Source: Mycobacterium decipiens
GTDB lineage: Bacteria > Actinomycetota > Actinomycetes > Mycobacteriales > Mycobacteriaceae
Length of the DNA stretch: 64,000 bases
Reading direction: 5' to 3'
NCBI RefSeq assembly: GCF_963853665.1
Contig: NZ_OY970459.1
Coordinates: 2,790,001-2,854,000, forward strand
The notes under the pieces were generated by a model. The model saw only the letters and a list, made by a program, of their open reading frames with translations. It was not told the DNA's origin and did no database searches. Both the position numbers and the translations under genes were made by a program. Positions 34,085 through 42,689 of the stretch are shown here, one piece after another. How positions within the stretch are numbered: the stretch's first letter is position 1; the number at the start of each line of letters is the position of its first letter.

Positions 34085-35236
34085 CTATCCGGCTGACACC
34101 GGACGTGCCATCACTGTGGGACGGAACCCGTATCGCGGAGGGGGGTTGCCACCATCCCGACCGGTGCTCGTCGCCATCGGCATCCCGGGAATACCGGGTC
34201 CTCCTCCCATGACTGTCGGGGCGCCGCCCAGACTGATACCCGGCAACGCGGCCGCGCCGGGGCCCTGCGCCGGGGCCGCGACGGCCCAACTCGGCGGCAC
34301 GGACAACGCTCCGACTGACGCAACACGGCCCAAGCCCGCCGGCATCGCCGCCGGTCTCGCGCTCAGCCCGGCTGCTCCCACCACGCCGGCGGCGGACCGC
34401 AGCGCGCCTCCAGCCGACCCCATCGCCTTCGCCGCAGTACCGGCACTCCCGGCGAGCCCATTCATCGCGCCTATCGCCGACATGCACGAACTCAGGATCG
34501 ACGAGGGCACGATCGCAAAGACAGTCATGTCGGCGGCGAACTCCAACACGTCGTGCACCAAGTGTGCGGGTGTGATTGACGCGAGCCGCTGCAGCGCCTG
34601 GGGCACGGCGGTAATTACCCGGGAGCCCGTCGATATGACGATATGTGCGCGGGTTGGTGCCGTGCCGACGGCCTGGGCAACCGCGGCGGCCTGCCCGGCC
34701 AGCCCGGCCGGGTTGGTGGTCGCCGGCGGCGGGGGGAACGGCGTCAATGTCGCTGCCGCCGCCGAGGCGGCGGCGTAGCCGTACATCGCGGCCACGTCCT
34801 GGGCCCACATCTCGGCGTAGCGGGCTTCGGTGGCGGCGATCGCCGGGCTGTTCTGCCCCAAGAAGTTGGTCGCGGTCAGCGACATCAGCAGGGCACGGTT
34901 TGCCGCGATCTTCCCCGGCGGCACTGTCATCGCGAACGCTGCCGCATGGGCGGCCGCGGCAGCGTTGGCTTGGGCACGCGCCTGCCCAGCCTGAGCGGCT
35001 GTGGCGCTTAACCACGCCACATGGGTGGTAGCCGCGGCCGCCATCGATATCGATGCCGGCCCCAGCCACACCCCACCGGTCAACGCAGAGATCACCGAGG
35101 CGTATGAGGCCGCGGCCGTATGCAGTTCGTCGGCCAGCTCGCCCCATGCTGCCGCGGCCGCCAGCATGGACCCGGGCCCGGGACCGGAATACATTCGGCC
35201 AGAGTTGGTCTCCGGAGGCAAAGCTGCGAAATGCAT
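34085..35236 (-). CDS. PPE family protein, SVP subfamily
   Basis: A 383-residue PPE protein. The N-terminus is MHFAALPPETNSGRMYSGPG with the diagnostic PPE region; the WxG element is present as AAAWGELADEL. The C-terminal domain carries the SVP-subfamily motif VGALSVPPSWAVAAP. PPE proteins are ESX-secreted, normally as heterodimers with a PE protein; no PE gene is adjacent. It lies between the response regulator and histidine kinase genes, transcribed leftwards with the kinase, and could be a target or part of that regulatory unit (inference). Confidence 0.92.
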   Translation of the reverse strand: MHFAALPPETNSGRMYSGPGPGSMLAAAAAWGELADELHTAAASYASVISALTGGVWLGPASISMAAAATTHVAWLSATAAQAGQARAQANAAAAAHAAAFAMTVPPGKIAANRALLMSLTATNFLGQNSPAIAATEARYAEMWAQDVAAMYGYAAASAAAATLTPFPPPPATTNPAGLAGQAAAVAQAVGTAPTRAHIVISTGSRVITAVPQALQRLASITPAHLVHDVLEFAADMTVFAIVPSSILSSCMSAIGAMNGLAGSAGTAAKAMGSAGGALRSAAGVVGAAGLSARPAAMPAGLGRVASVGALSVPPSWAVAAPAQGPGAAALPGISLGGAPTVMGGGPGIPGMPMATSTGRDGGNPPPRYGFRPTVMARPVSAG

Positions 35237-35387
35237 GTCCGATCCTCGGGTAATCAGCTGCTGGCGGCGACCACGTTTACCGCCTCATAGCGGCCGGCCC
35301 ACGCGCTCGAAGCCAGATATCTAAAGGTGCCGCGCCAAGATGGCGGTGCCTATCGGCTGAGCGGTTAGCCAGAGGATGAGAATGCGC

Positions 35388-35401
35388 CCCCCAATTGGTG
35401 G
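35388..35401. promoter_or_regulatory. Near-palindrome related to the site at 32205-32222
   Basis: CCCCCAATTGGTGG shows one mismatch from a 14-bp palindrome and shares the CCNCCAATTGGNGG core with the perfect palindrome at 32205-32222. It lies about 150 bp upstream of the PPE gene start, in the 213-bp gap after the kinase gene. Confidence 0.4.
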
Positions 35402-35449
35402 AGCCCGGCTTCCCCGTCGAGGGCTGGCTCGATCTCGCGCCGGTGGCGG

Positions 35450-36637
35450 TCAGTGCCGAAGCGGCAGTTCAACCCGAAGGTGTGCCCCCACGTGCTCATC
35501 GATGATGCTCAGCGTGCCCCCGGCAGCCTCCACCCGCGCGCGATGTGAGGCCAGACCGATATGGCCCAGCGCGAGACGGCGCGCCGCGGCGTCACGAGTG
35601 ATCCCAATTCCGTCGTCTGCCACGTCGATACGAGCCACGCCGTCGACAACGGCCAGTTTCACCGATGCCGCGCTGGCACCCGAATGACGGGCAACGTTGG
35701 ACAACAATTCGCGAATCACCCCGAACAGGATGGGATCGATCACATTCGAGCCCGGGTAGTCGATTTCAGTGGTGATGGCTAGGTTCGAGCGCTCCGCGGT
35801 GACCGAGGCTAGTTTCTCGACCGCGGCGGCCAATCCAACCTGGTTTAGCACGGCTGGGTGTAGCTCAAAGGTCGCTTCACGCAAGAGCCGGGAAGCGTGC
35901 TGCAAGCTGGCCAGCGCATGCTTCAGGGGCGCGTCCGGAGCGAGCTTCAGGAAGTCGGCGATATCACGGCGGGCGGCCAGCACATCTTGCAGCGGTCCGT
36001 CGTGGATGGATTCTGAGATCTGCCGCCGCTCCGCTTCCGACGCGGTCATCGTCTCAGCGAGTAGCTCTTCGCGGGACGAGGTCAGTTTGGCCATTTCGTC
36101 GACATTGCGCAACCGGAAGAACACCACCAATAGTGCTGTGCTGCAGATAAATCCGTACATCAGCACGATCAGCCCCGCTACCGCCGGCCCAATGCGCGAC
36201 ACGATCACCGGGTCGTGCAGAAGCGATCCGGTGAAGATCACGAAGCTGCAGGCCAGCACGGTAGCCGCCCGCCGCAACGACAACTCGGCAGCGACCAGCC
36301 GCGGCAGCAGCGCCATCACAAACAGCGGAATGTATCCGCCCGGCGACAACAGCTTGAAGCCGAACACCGCCATGACGTCAACCAAGGCGAGGATCAACAG
36401 TGTTCTGTCGCTGGTAAACACGGCACGTGTCGCGGAGAACGCCACCCTCAGCGCGCAGATCGCAATCAATGCGTAGCTGGCAAGCAGGCCCGTCTGCGCT
36501 GGCCATAGGGTCGAGTTGGTGTCGATTAGCAGTGCGCCGATCATGATGATGACGACGCCGACGCGAAGCATGGCCCCGGCTTGCAATGAACGCACCCGCT
36601 GTCTGCGGAGAACCTGCTCGACATCCGTGCTGCTCAT
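35450..36637 (-). CDS. NarX/HisKA_3-type sensor histidine kinase
   Basis: A 395-residue membrane kinase. About five or six transmembrane helices occupy residues 20-180, with no large extracytoplasmic sensor domain. They are followed by a HisKA_3 dimerisation box ERRQISESIHDGPLQDVLAARR with the phosphoacceptor His, then HATPase motifs RELLSNVARHSGAS and DDGIGITRDAA. This class pairs with NarL-type regulators, and the one at 33416 is the natural partner. The membrane-embedded N-terminus suggests detection of an intramembrane or envelope signal. Confidence 0.9.
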   Translation of the reverse strand: MSSTDVEQVLRRQRVRSLQAGAMLRVGVVIIMIGALLIDTNSTLWPAQTGLLASYALIAICALRVAFSATRAVFTSDRTLLILALVDVMAVFGFKLLSPGGYIPLFVMALLPRLVAAELSLRRAATVLACSFVIFTGSLLHDPVIVSRIGPAVAGLIVLMYGFICSTALLVVFFRLRNVDEMAKLTSSREELLAETMTASEAERRQISESIHDGPLQDVLAARRDIADFLKLAPDAPLKHALASLQHASRLLREATFELHPAVLNQVGLAAAVEKLASVTAERSNLAITTEIDYPGSNVIDPILFGVIRELLSNVARHSGASAASVKLAVVDGVARIDVADDGIGITRDAAARRLALGHIGLASHRARVEAAGGTLSIIDEHVGAHLRVELPLRH

Positions 36638-36682
36638 CGTTTACCCAAGATACGGCGGTTTCGGCGGATGGCGGGGCGCAGG

Positions 36683-38044
36683 TCAGACAACGCTGACGCG
36701 CGCCAGCTTGGAGATCGTCGGATAGTACAGATCGCGACCCCATCCAACCGCAGGAAACACGATGCCCTGGAAGAGGCTTGGGACTCGGGCGCGCGCGCGT
36801 TCTTGACCGGTTTCGATGTCGATCACGACGACATCATCCGAGCAGCGGCTGGCACCGGCCGCGCGCACGTGACGGTTGTTCAGCAGTGGCCCCGCGTACG
36901 CCATGAGTCGCCGCAGACGCTGGGTGCGTAGCCGGGGCAGGTCGGCGTGATAGTCGTCGATGACGACCTCGCCGGTATCACCGAATCGGACCATGTGCGT
37001 CGCCGTAGCATACGGGCGCTGCCAAAGGCGTTGCAGCCCAGCATCACCAAAGCGCCAGGCGGCTAGTGCGCCGTTGGCCGAGTCGTAGCCGAGCGCGATG
37101 CGGCGCTTGGCGTCATACAACGGCGGGTTGGTCGCACTACCGTGTGCAGCGCCGCACACGTCGACGAATTCGTGATCGGTTACGTCCGTGAGGGAGACCC
37201 GGATCAGCTGAATGCCGCTCGGCGCCACGCCTGCGCCGAGCATCGAGTGAGTGTAGGTGTGGTCACCGTTGTTCAGAAACCACATCTGGCCGCCGTCGAC
37301 GACGGGATCCCATCCGTAGCTATGGTCTGATCTGCCGCAATAGCGAAGCACCCAGTCGTCGTCGCGCTCGAGCCGCTCGGCCGCGGGATCCCAGACATAG
37401 CGATACACCGTCGTCACCCCGACCACATAGATCGTGTGCCCGTCGCTGGACAGTCGTGCGATCGTTCGCTCGGGCAACTCGATCTCCGCGCAACGTGGCT
37501 GCAAGCTTTCGGGTTCCAGCAGCGACAGTCGGGCGCGCTGTGCGCCTTTGCGGTCGAGATCTTTGGTGACGATCGTCCCGTCAGCGAGGATGACGAACGA
37601 GTTGTACGGACGCGGTTGAGGCAGTTTGCGGCTCGCGATCACCGAGCAGTCCGGCGCCAGGCGATGGCACCACCGGCCGAAAACCGTATACAACGATCCG
37701 TTGGCGTGGGCAGCCAACCCCCCCGGCCAGAACGGCCCGGCAGCCAGGTCCGGCGAGCGTTGCAGTGGCCGCAACGACTCGGGGTCGATGCGTTCGACCC
37801 ACCCAGTCGACGGGCTGTCCAGCAGCCGCGGCCCCAGGGTGTGGCGCAGCACGTACACCTCGCCGGGATCGCGCAGCACCACCATCGTCACCGCGTAGGC
37901 ATCGCGGCTGATCACCTCGAGGCGCTCACCGTCGGCGATGCCCAGTCCGCAGGTGCCGTGCGGTGTTTGGGTGCGGCGTGGGCCGCCGTCCTCACCTGGC
38001 CATGGGCTCGGCCAGTATCCCGCCAGTGCAGCATCCGAACTCAT
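36683..38044 (-). CDS. Hypothetical protein, likely beta-propeller
   Basis: A 453-residue, probably cytoplasmic protein. No signal peptide is evident. It contains repeated short strand-turn elements such as GGLAAHANGSLYTVFGRW, YNSFVILADGTIVTKDLDRKG, IARLSSDGHTIYVVGVTTVYRY and YGWDPVVDGGQMWFLNNG. They look like successive blades of a propeller similar to SMP-30/quinoprotein-like folds, but I do not recognise a named family. It lies downstream of nothing co-directional except the kinase gene, 45 bp away. Confidence 0.7.
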   Translation of the reverse strand: MSSDAALAGYWPSPWPGEDGGPRRTQTPHGTCGLGIADGERLEVISRDAYAVTMVVLRDPGEVYVLRHTLGPRLLDSPSTGWVERIDPESLRPLQRSPDLAAGPFWPGGLAAHANGSLYTVFGRWCHRLAPDCSVIASRKLPQPRPYNSFVILADGTIVTKDLDRKGAQRARLSLLEPESLQPRCAEIELPERTIARLSSDGHTIYVVGVTTVYRYVWDPAAERLERDDDWVLRYCGRSDHSYGWDPVVDGGQMWFLNNGDHTYTHSMLGAGVAPSGIQLIRVSLTDVTDHEFVDVCGAAHGSATNPPLYDAKRRIALGYDSANGALAAWRFGDAGLQRLWQRPYATATHMVRFGDTGEVVIDDYHADLPRLRTQRLRRLMAYAGPLLNNRHVRAAGASRCSDDVVVIDIETGQERARARVPSLFQGIVFPAVGWGRDLYYPTISKLARVSVV

Positions 38045-38216
38045 ATGGCTGACTCGTTCCGGACGAGCACTTGGGTATCACCGCATGCCGGCAACGAAAG
38101 CATTGACACCCCACCAGTTTCCACGCGCAATGACGCAACCTGACACAAACTCAGCGTCCCGACGATCACCTCATCGGACATGCTGGACCACAATGGTTTT
38201 CGGCTCTAGCGCGTCG

Positions 38217-39131
38217 CTACGGTGTGACCGGGTGGACGCTGGTGAGCAGAGTGAGCAGATGCTCGGCGAGTTGCTCACCCCGGTCTTCCTGTAGGAAGTG
38301 CGCCGCGCCCGCAATCCTCACCTGCTCGCCCGCGGTGGGTATCAAGTCACAAAAGGCTTGCCCCGACTTCGGATACGCAAAGACCGGGTCCGTGTCGGAA
38401 AATGCAACGAGGGCCGGCTTATTCCACCGGGAGAGCTCATCGATGACCGTCCGCATCTCGTTCGCACCCGGACCGTCTTCGGCAGTCGGGACCAGCAGCG
38501 GAAACTGCGCGGCGCCAGCCTTTGACTCAACCGTGGGAAACGGCGCGTCGTACGCGGCGACGATGTCGTCGGGCAGCTGACTCGTCGTGGCGCCCTGGAT
38601 TACGACACCCACCGGCAGATCCGGGTTCTTTTCCGCGAAGGCACGCCAGGCCAAGAATCCTTTGGACACCTGCCCGACGAACAAACCGGTATTCATGATC
38701 ATCAGCGCGTCAACCCTGGCGGCATTCTCTGTTGCCCAGCGCAGTCCGATCGGGCCGCCCCAGTCCTGCACGACAACAGTTGCGTTGTGCACGTCGAGCG
38801 CACCCAACACCTTCGCGACCAGCTCGCTGTGCCGGTCGAAGGTGTACCAGCGGCGGTCCGTGGGCTTGTCGGATCGTCCGAAGCCGGCGTAGTCGGGCAC
38901 GATGACCCGGTGCCCCGCCGCGACGAGCGGCGGCAGCATCTTGCGATACAGGTACGCCCAGGTCGGCTCGCCGTGAAAGCACACGACAGGCGATCCCTCG
39001 CGTGGCCCCTCGTCCAGATAGTGCATCCGCAATCCGTCGACGTCCAGGTAGTTGGGTGCGAAGCCATATCCCGGAAGTTGCTCGAACCGCGAATCGGGTG
39101 TACGGAAAACCTCCAAGGTGGACGAACTCAT
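38217..39131 (-). CDS. Haloalkane dehalogenase
   Basis: A 304-residue alpha/beta hydrolase of haloalkane dehalogenase subfamily I (DhlA/DmbB-like). Seen: HGEPTW at 53-58 with E55 in the oxyanion/halide region, nucleophile D123 followed by halide-stabilising W124 (VVQDWGG), and a C-terminal GAAHFLQED with the catalytic His. The arrangement matches Mtb Rv2296 as I remember it. It hydrolyses carbon-halogen bonds to alcohols. GGAGA lies about eight bases before the ATG at 39131. It is divergent from a TetR gene with a symmetrical operator between them. Confidence 0.88.
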   Translation of the reverse strand: MSSSTLEVFRTPDSRFEQLPGYGFAPNYLDVDGLRMHYLDEGPREGSPVVCFHGEPTWAYLYRKMLPPLVAAGHRVIVPDYAGFGRSDKPTDRRWYTFDRHSELVAKVLGALDVHNATVVVQDWGGPIGLRWATENAARVDALMIMNTGLFVGQVSKGFLAWRAFAEKNPDLPVGVVIQGATTSQLPDDIVAAYDAPFPTVESKAGAAQFPLLVPTAEDGPGANEMRTVIDELSRWNKPALVAFSDTDPVFAYPKSGQAFCDLIPTAGEQVRIAGAAHFLQEDRGEQLAEHLLTLLTSVHPVTP

Positions 39132-39199
39132 TGCTGCTATCTCCATTCGATAGTGGGCTGCGCTCCAGCACGTCACGGACACGTCAAGATTTCCCACAA

Positions 39200-39239
39200 C
39201 GTATCGGATGTTTGACCGACCAGTCAACTATCGGATACG
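39200..39239. promoter_or_regulatory. Nested dyad, probable TetR operator
   Basis: An inner inverted repeat TTGAC-CGACCA-GTCAA (39212-39227) and an outer pair CGTATC (39200-39205) / GATACG (39234-39239) share exactly the same centre, 39219.5. TATCGGAT also repeats directly on both sides. The site lies in the 116-bp gap between the divergent dehalogenase and TetR genes and ends only nine bases before the TetR start. Confidence 0.7.
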
Positions 39240-39247
39240 CTGGCTGG

Positions 39248-39874
39248 GTGCCGCGAACCTCGGATGCTCGTGATCGCATCGTGTCAGTCGCGGCACGGCT
39301 GTTCCTCGAACGCAGCTACCACGATGTGGGTGTAGAGGAACTTTGCGCCGCGGCCGATGTTCGCAAAGGCAGCTTCTACCACTACTTCTCGTCGAAAGCT
39401 GACTTGGCGAAAGCGGTAATTGACCTGCACATGCAGGCATTTCTAGCCCGGCTGACCAGCGAGCCCGGTGCCACACCGGCCGAGCTGCTGCTCGCGATAC
39501 CAGACGCCATCAGTGCCATCCAGACCGCACTGCACGGTCAGTTCGGACGCTTCGTCGGCTGCCCGTTCGGCAACATGGCCGCTGAGTTGGCTACCACCGA
39601 CGAAGCGGTGCGCATCCACCTCGCCGCGCGGTTGGCCGCGCTCGAAGAACACCTAGCAGCAACCTGTCGCGAGGCTGCCGCACACAACATGCTTCGCAAC
39701 GGCGTCGACCCGGACCGGCTCGCGCATGCCCTATTCGCCCACTACCAGGGCCTTATCCTGCTTGCCAAGCTACATGGTTCGAGCGCTAACGCTCTGGCAC
39801 CTGCGCTACACGACTTCCTGGACGGCTACCTAGCCGACCCGCATCGCCGCACCATGCCTAGCCGGACATCTTGA
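39248..39874 (+). CDS. TetR-family regulator divergent from dehalogenase
   Basis: A 208-residue TetR protein. The N-terminal HTH is DARDRIVSVAARLFLERSYHDVGVEELCAAADVRKGSFYHYFSSKADLAKAVID; the C-terminal ligand domain resembles the TetR_C_11/AcuR-type (FVGCPFGNMAAEL). The GTG at 39248 gives a normal N-terminus. It probably represses the dehalogenase and itself through the nested dyad at 39200-39239. Its 3' end overlaps the convergent oxidoreductase gene by 17 bases. Confidence 0.88.
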   Translation: MPRTSDARDRIVSVAARLFLERSYHDVGVEELCAAADVRKGSFYHYFSSKADLAKAVIDLHMQAFLARLTSEPGATPAELLLAIPDAISAIQTALHGQFGRFVGCPFGNMAAELATTDEAVRIHLAARLAALEEHLAATCREAAAHNMLRNGVDPDRLAHALFAHYQGLILLAKLHGSSANALAPALHDFLDGYLADPHRRTMPSRTS

Positions 39875-40871
39875 CCACAAGCTTGCCGACGTTCTTGCCG
39901 TCGAACAGCATGTTGATTGCCGTCGGCAGCTGCTCGAAGCCTTCGACGACGGTCTCGAGCGGTTTGAGTTCGCCCTCGGCGATCAGGCCGGCGATCTCGG
40001 CGACCGCCTCCGGCGAGCGGCCGAAGTGGTCCCCAACGATGAAGCCCTGCACCGTCGCCCGCGCAATGAGCAGCTTGCCGAACGCGCGTGGTCCCGGCGG
40101 CGGGTCGACCGAGTTGTAGCCGGAGATCAGGCCGCACAGCGCGACCCGCGCGCGGACGTTGAGGCGCGCGAAGATCGCGTCCATGATGTCGCCGCCGACG
40201 TTTTCGAAGTCGACGTCGATGCCGTTGGGCGTCGCCGCGGCGAGTTTGGCGGCCCAATCGGGAGCGCGGTGGTCGACGGCCGCATCGAAGCCGAGCCGGT
40301 CGGTCAACAGAGCGCACTTCTCGGCGCCGCCGGCGATCCCGACGACGCGCGCGCCGTCAGCCTTGGCGAGCTGGCCTGCCACCGAGCCGACCGCACCCGC
40401 CGCGGCCGAGACCACGACTGTCTCGCCCGGCTGCGGCTTGCCGATGTCGCGGATCCCGATCCACGCGGTGAGCCCGGTCATCCCGAGCGCACCCAGGTAG
40501 GCACTCGGCGAGACGCCCTCGGCGACCTCGACCGGCAACAACGGCATCGCATCCGAGACGATCGCGTACTCCTGCCAGCCGATCAGACCCTGCACCGTCT
40601 GGCCAACCGGGTATTTCGGATTCTTCGACGCGACAACCTCGCCGAGCCCGAGGCCACGCATGACCGCGCCGATGCCGACCGGCGGCAGGTACGTCGGCGT
40701 GTCGTTGATCCACGCGCGGTTCGCCGGATCCAACGAGATCCAATCGACGCGTACCAGCGCCTCGCCGTCGCCGATCTCGGGCACCGCTTGTTCGCTGAGC
40801 TCGAAGGTGTCCGGGCCGATGCGTCCGGTGGGGCGTTCGCGCAGCAGAAAGCGGCGGTTTCGATCCGGCAT
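39858..40871 (-). CDS. MDR-family NADP-dependent oxidoreductase (CurA/LTB4DH-like)
   Basis: A 337-residue zinc-independent medium-chain dehydrogenase/reductase. Seen: N-terminal FLLRERPTGRIGPDTFELSEQ, YLPPVGIGAVMRGLGLGEVVAS, nucleotide-binding TVVVSAAAGAVGSVAGQLAK (GxGxxG-like AxxGxxG), and DFENVGGDIMDAIF. It is typical of leukotriene B4 dehydrogenase/NADPH-dependent curcumin reductase relatives that reduce alpha,beta-unsaturated carbonyls. The start at 40871 matches the family N-terminus. It is divergent from the methyltransferase gene. Confidence 0.9.
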   Translation of the reverse strand: MPDRNRRFLLRERPTGRIGPDTFELSEQAVPEIGDGEALVRVDWISLDPANRAWINDTPTYLPPVGIGAVMRGLGLGEVVASKNPKYPVGQTVQGLIGWQEYAIVSDAMPLLPVEVAEGVSPSAYLGALGMTGLTAWIGIRDIGKPQPGETVVVSAAAGAVGSVAGQLAKADGARVVGIAGGAEKCALLTDRLGFDAAVDHRAPDWAAKLAAATPNGIDVDFENVGGDIMDAIFARLNVRARVALCGLISGYNSVDPPPGPRAFGKLLIARATVQGFIVGDHFGRSPEAVAEIAGLIAEGELKPLETVVEGFEQLPTAINMLFDGKNVGKLVVKMSG

Positions 40872-40938
40872 TACCGCACCGTACCGCCAGTACGCCGACG
40901 GGAGACGCGTTGGGGTGGCGAGTGCTATAACGCAACAC

Positions 40939-41790
40939 ATGTCAGGATCTGGGCACACCATCACCCATGTTTCGGATACGGCCCGGTGGACGGCGTTGCA
41001 TCGAGCAACCGAATCGGCACGGCCAGATGCGTTGTTCAGTGACCCGCTTGCCGAGCGACTGGCCGGTGAGCAGGGCCGTGCCATCGTCGCCCGGGTTCCA
41101 CGGATGGCGCGCAGCGGTTGGTGGCTTGTCGCCCGCACCAAGATCATCGACGACGTCATTGTCGAAGCGATCGCCGGCGGCTGTGACCGGGTGTTGAACT
41201 TGGCCGCCGGATTGGACACCCGCCCGTATCGTTTGGACCTTCCGTCCGATTTCACCTGGGTGGAGGCTGATCTGCCGCAGTTGCTCACGGAAAAAACGCA
41301 GCTGCTTGCCGACCAGGCACCCACCTGCCGGTTAACCCGGATGGCCGTCGATCTGGCCGATGCTCGCGCCCGCGACGCATTCTTCAGAAGTGCGCTGGAC
41401 GGCGCATCCAAGGCGCTAGTGCTAACCGAGGGCTTGTTGATGTACCTCGACGATCGCGATGTCGTCGCGCTTTCCGAGGCGATCAAGCAACCCGAGGTCG
41501 GCTGGTGGATGCTCGACTTCGCCGGCCCGGGCCTCAAGAACCTGATGAACAAGAAGATGGCCGGCATGCTGCAGAATGCGCCCTTCAAGTTCGCGCCTGA
41601 GAACGGGTTGGCCTACTTTGAAGAACTCGGTTGGCTCGTCATCGAGGCCGAGTCGCTGTTTTCGGCGGCCCGCCGGCTCCATCGCTTGCCGATATCGATG
41701 CGTCCGGCTGCCTGGTTGCCCCAGCCGGATCCGCGCCACCCGGGTAATCGGGCTTGGAGTGCGGTTGCTCTGCTTACCCGTCGTGCCTGA
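40939..41790 (+). CDS. Class I SAM-dependent methyltransferase, TIGR00027 type
   Basis: A 283-residue protein of the large mycobacterial putative S-adenosylmethionine methyltransferase family (PCMT/LCMT-like). Seen: SDTARWTALHRATESARPDALFSDPLAERLAG, DRVLNLAAGLDTRPYRLDLP (SAM-binding GxGxDTR-like), WVEADLP, ALVLTEGLLMYL. Members probably methylate a carboxyl or hydroxyl of a lipid or polyketide; the substrate is unknown. It stands alone, followed by a 900-bp region without a supportable gene. Confidence 0.88.
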   Translation: MSGSGHTITHVSDTARWTALHRATESARPDALFSDPLAERLAGEQGRAIVARVPRMARSGWWLVARTKIIDDVIVEAIAGGCDRVLNLAAGLDTRPYRLDLPSDFTWVEADLPQLLTEKTQLLADQAPTCRLTRMAVDLADARARDAFFRSALDGASKALVLTEGLLMYLDDRDVVALSEAIKQPEVGWWMLDFAGPGLKNLMNKKMAGMLQNAPFKFAPENGLAYFEELGWLVIEAESLFSAARRLHRLPISMRPAAWLPQPDPRHPGNRAWSAVALLTRRA

Positions 41791-42689
41791 CACGGTGGTC
41801 CGGTTATCGCCCCCCGGCACCCATCGTTTAGGCGTCCTAACAAGCAGGGCACAAACGCTCTTCACCGGTCGTTGCCTCTCCGCGGAGCTGGGCAGAAGAT
41901 CCGGTTGAATTCGTGCGATGGGTGATTTTTCGAACACCCGCGTTTACACCGGTGCGGATTTTCAGCGAATTCACGGCTGATTCTCATCAAAAGACACGGC
42001 TAGGTCACAGCTTTGTGGCAATCCTGGACTACAAGGGTGAAAACACCGAGCCAGCATTTGGTGTTGCACCCCCAGTGCGGGTGAGTTGCGTTGATCTGAG
42101 AGGCGATGACAATCGTGGCGAAAGCGGCAGAGGCAACGGTGATTTTCCTTGAGTCCCACCCGGTGTGGGTTGCAGCTCAGCAGCGCGAAAAGCGGGTTCA
42201 GGAAGAGATGCGCCGCCATCCTGCGTTTCTGGGGCGGCAGCGCGCCGCCGAACGAGGTGGCGACGTCGCCGTCGGCGGCCGCGACTTCAGGGCATGCCAC
42301 GGCAGCGACACACCCGCCTGAAGAGTGAGCCGCGAATACCGGCACCTGTCGCGATCGGTGAACGTCGACGGGCAAACCGGTCAGGCGCCTCCTGACCGGG
42401 ATGGTGGCCAGCGGTAGCTCGGGGAGTCGGCCGCCGATCTCAAGTTCGTAAATCGGTTGATCGGATTGCCGCCCGCGATCCGTGTTTCCATTTGGGCGAA
42501 GACCGTGCCTAGCCGAGCTATGCCCACCCGGTGCAGCCCACGGGCAAACGATGGCCCCTACCGGCCAACCCACCTTTAACTACAGTGAGAATTGTGAGCA
42601 CAGCGTCGGCGATCTGACGGCCGAGATGATGGCTTTTATCGAGTGAGCAGCCCTTCCGTCATTTCGCTACCTAATGACAAGGGCCGCAG
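41791..42689. other. Gene-poor 899-bp region
   Basis: No frame here passes scrutiny. Short candidates are a 71-residue frame at 42106-42321 (MTIVAKAAEATVIFLESHPVW...) and an antisense frame at 41971-42573 with erratic composition. Their composition does not look like normal coding sequence beyond the first 40 residues. It may be a decayed gene associated with the neighbouring broken P450. Confidence 0.45.

Noticed and set aside
41971-42573. A 200-codon minus-strand frame in the gene-poor stretch
   Set aside because: Composition is erratic (runs of His, Arg, Cys without pattern), no start context and no family resemblance.
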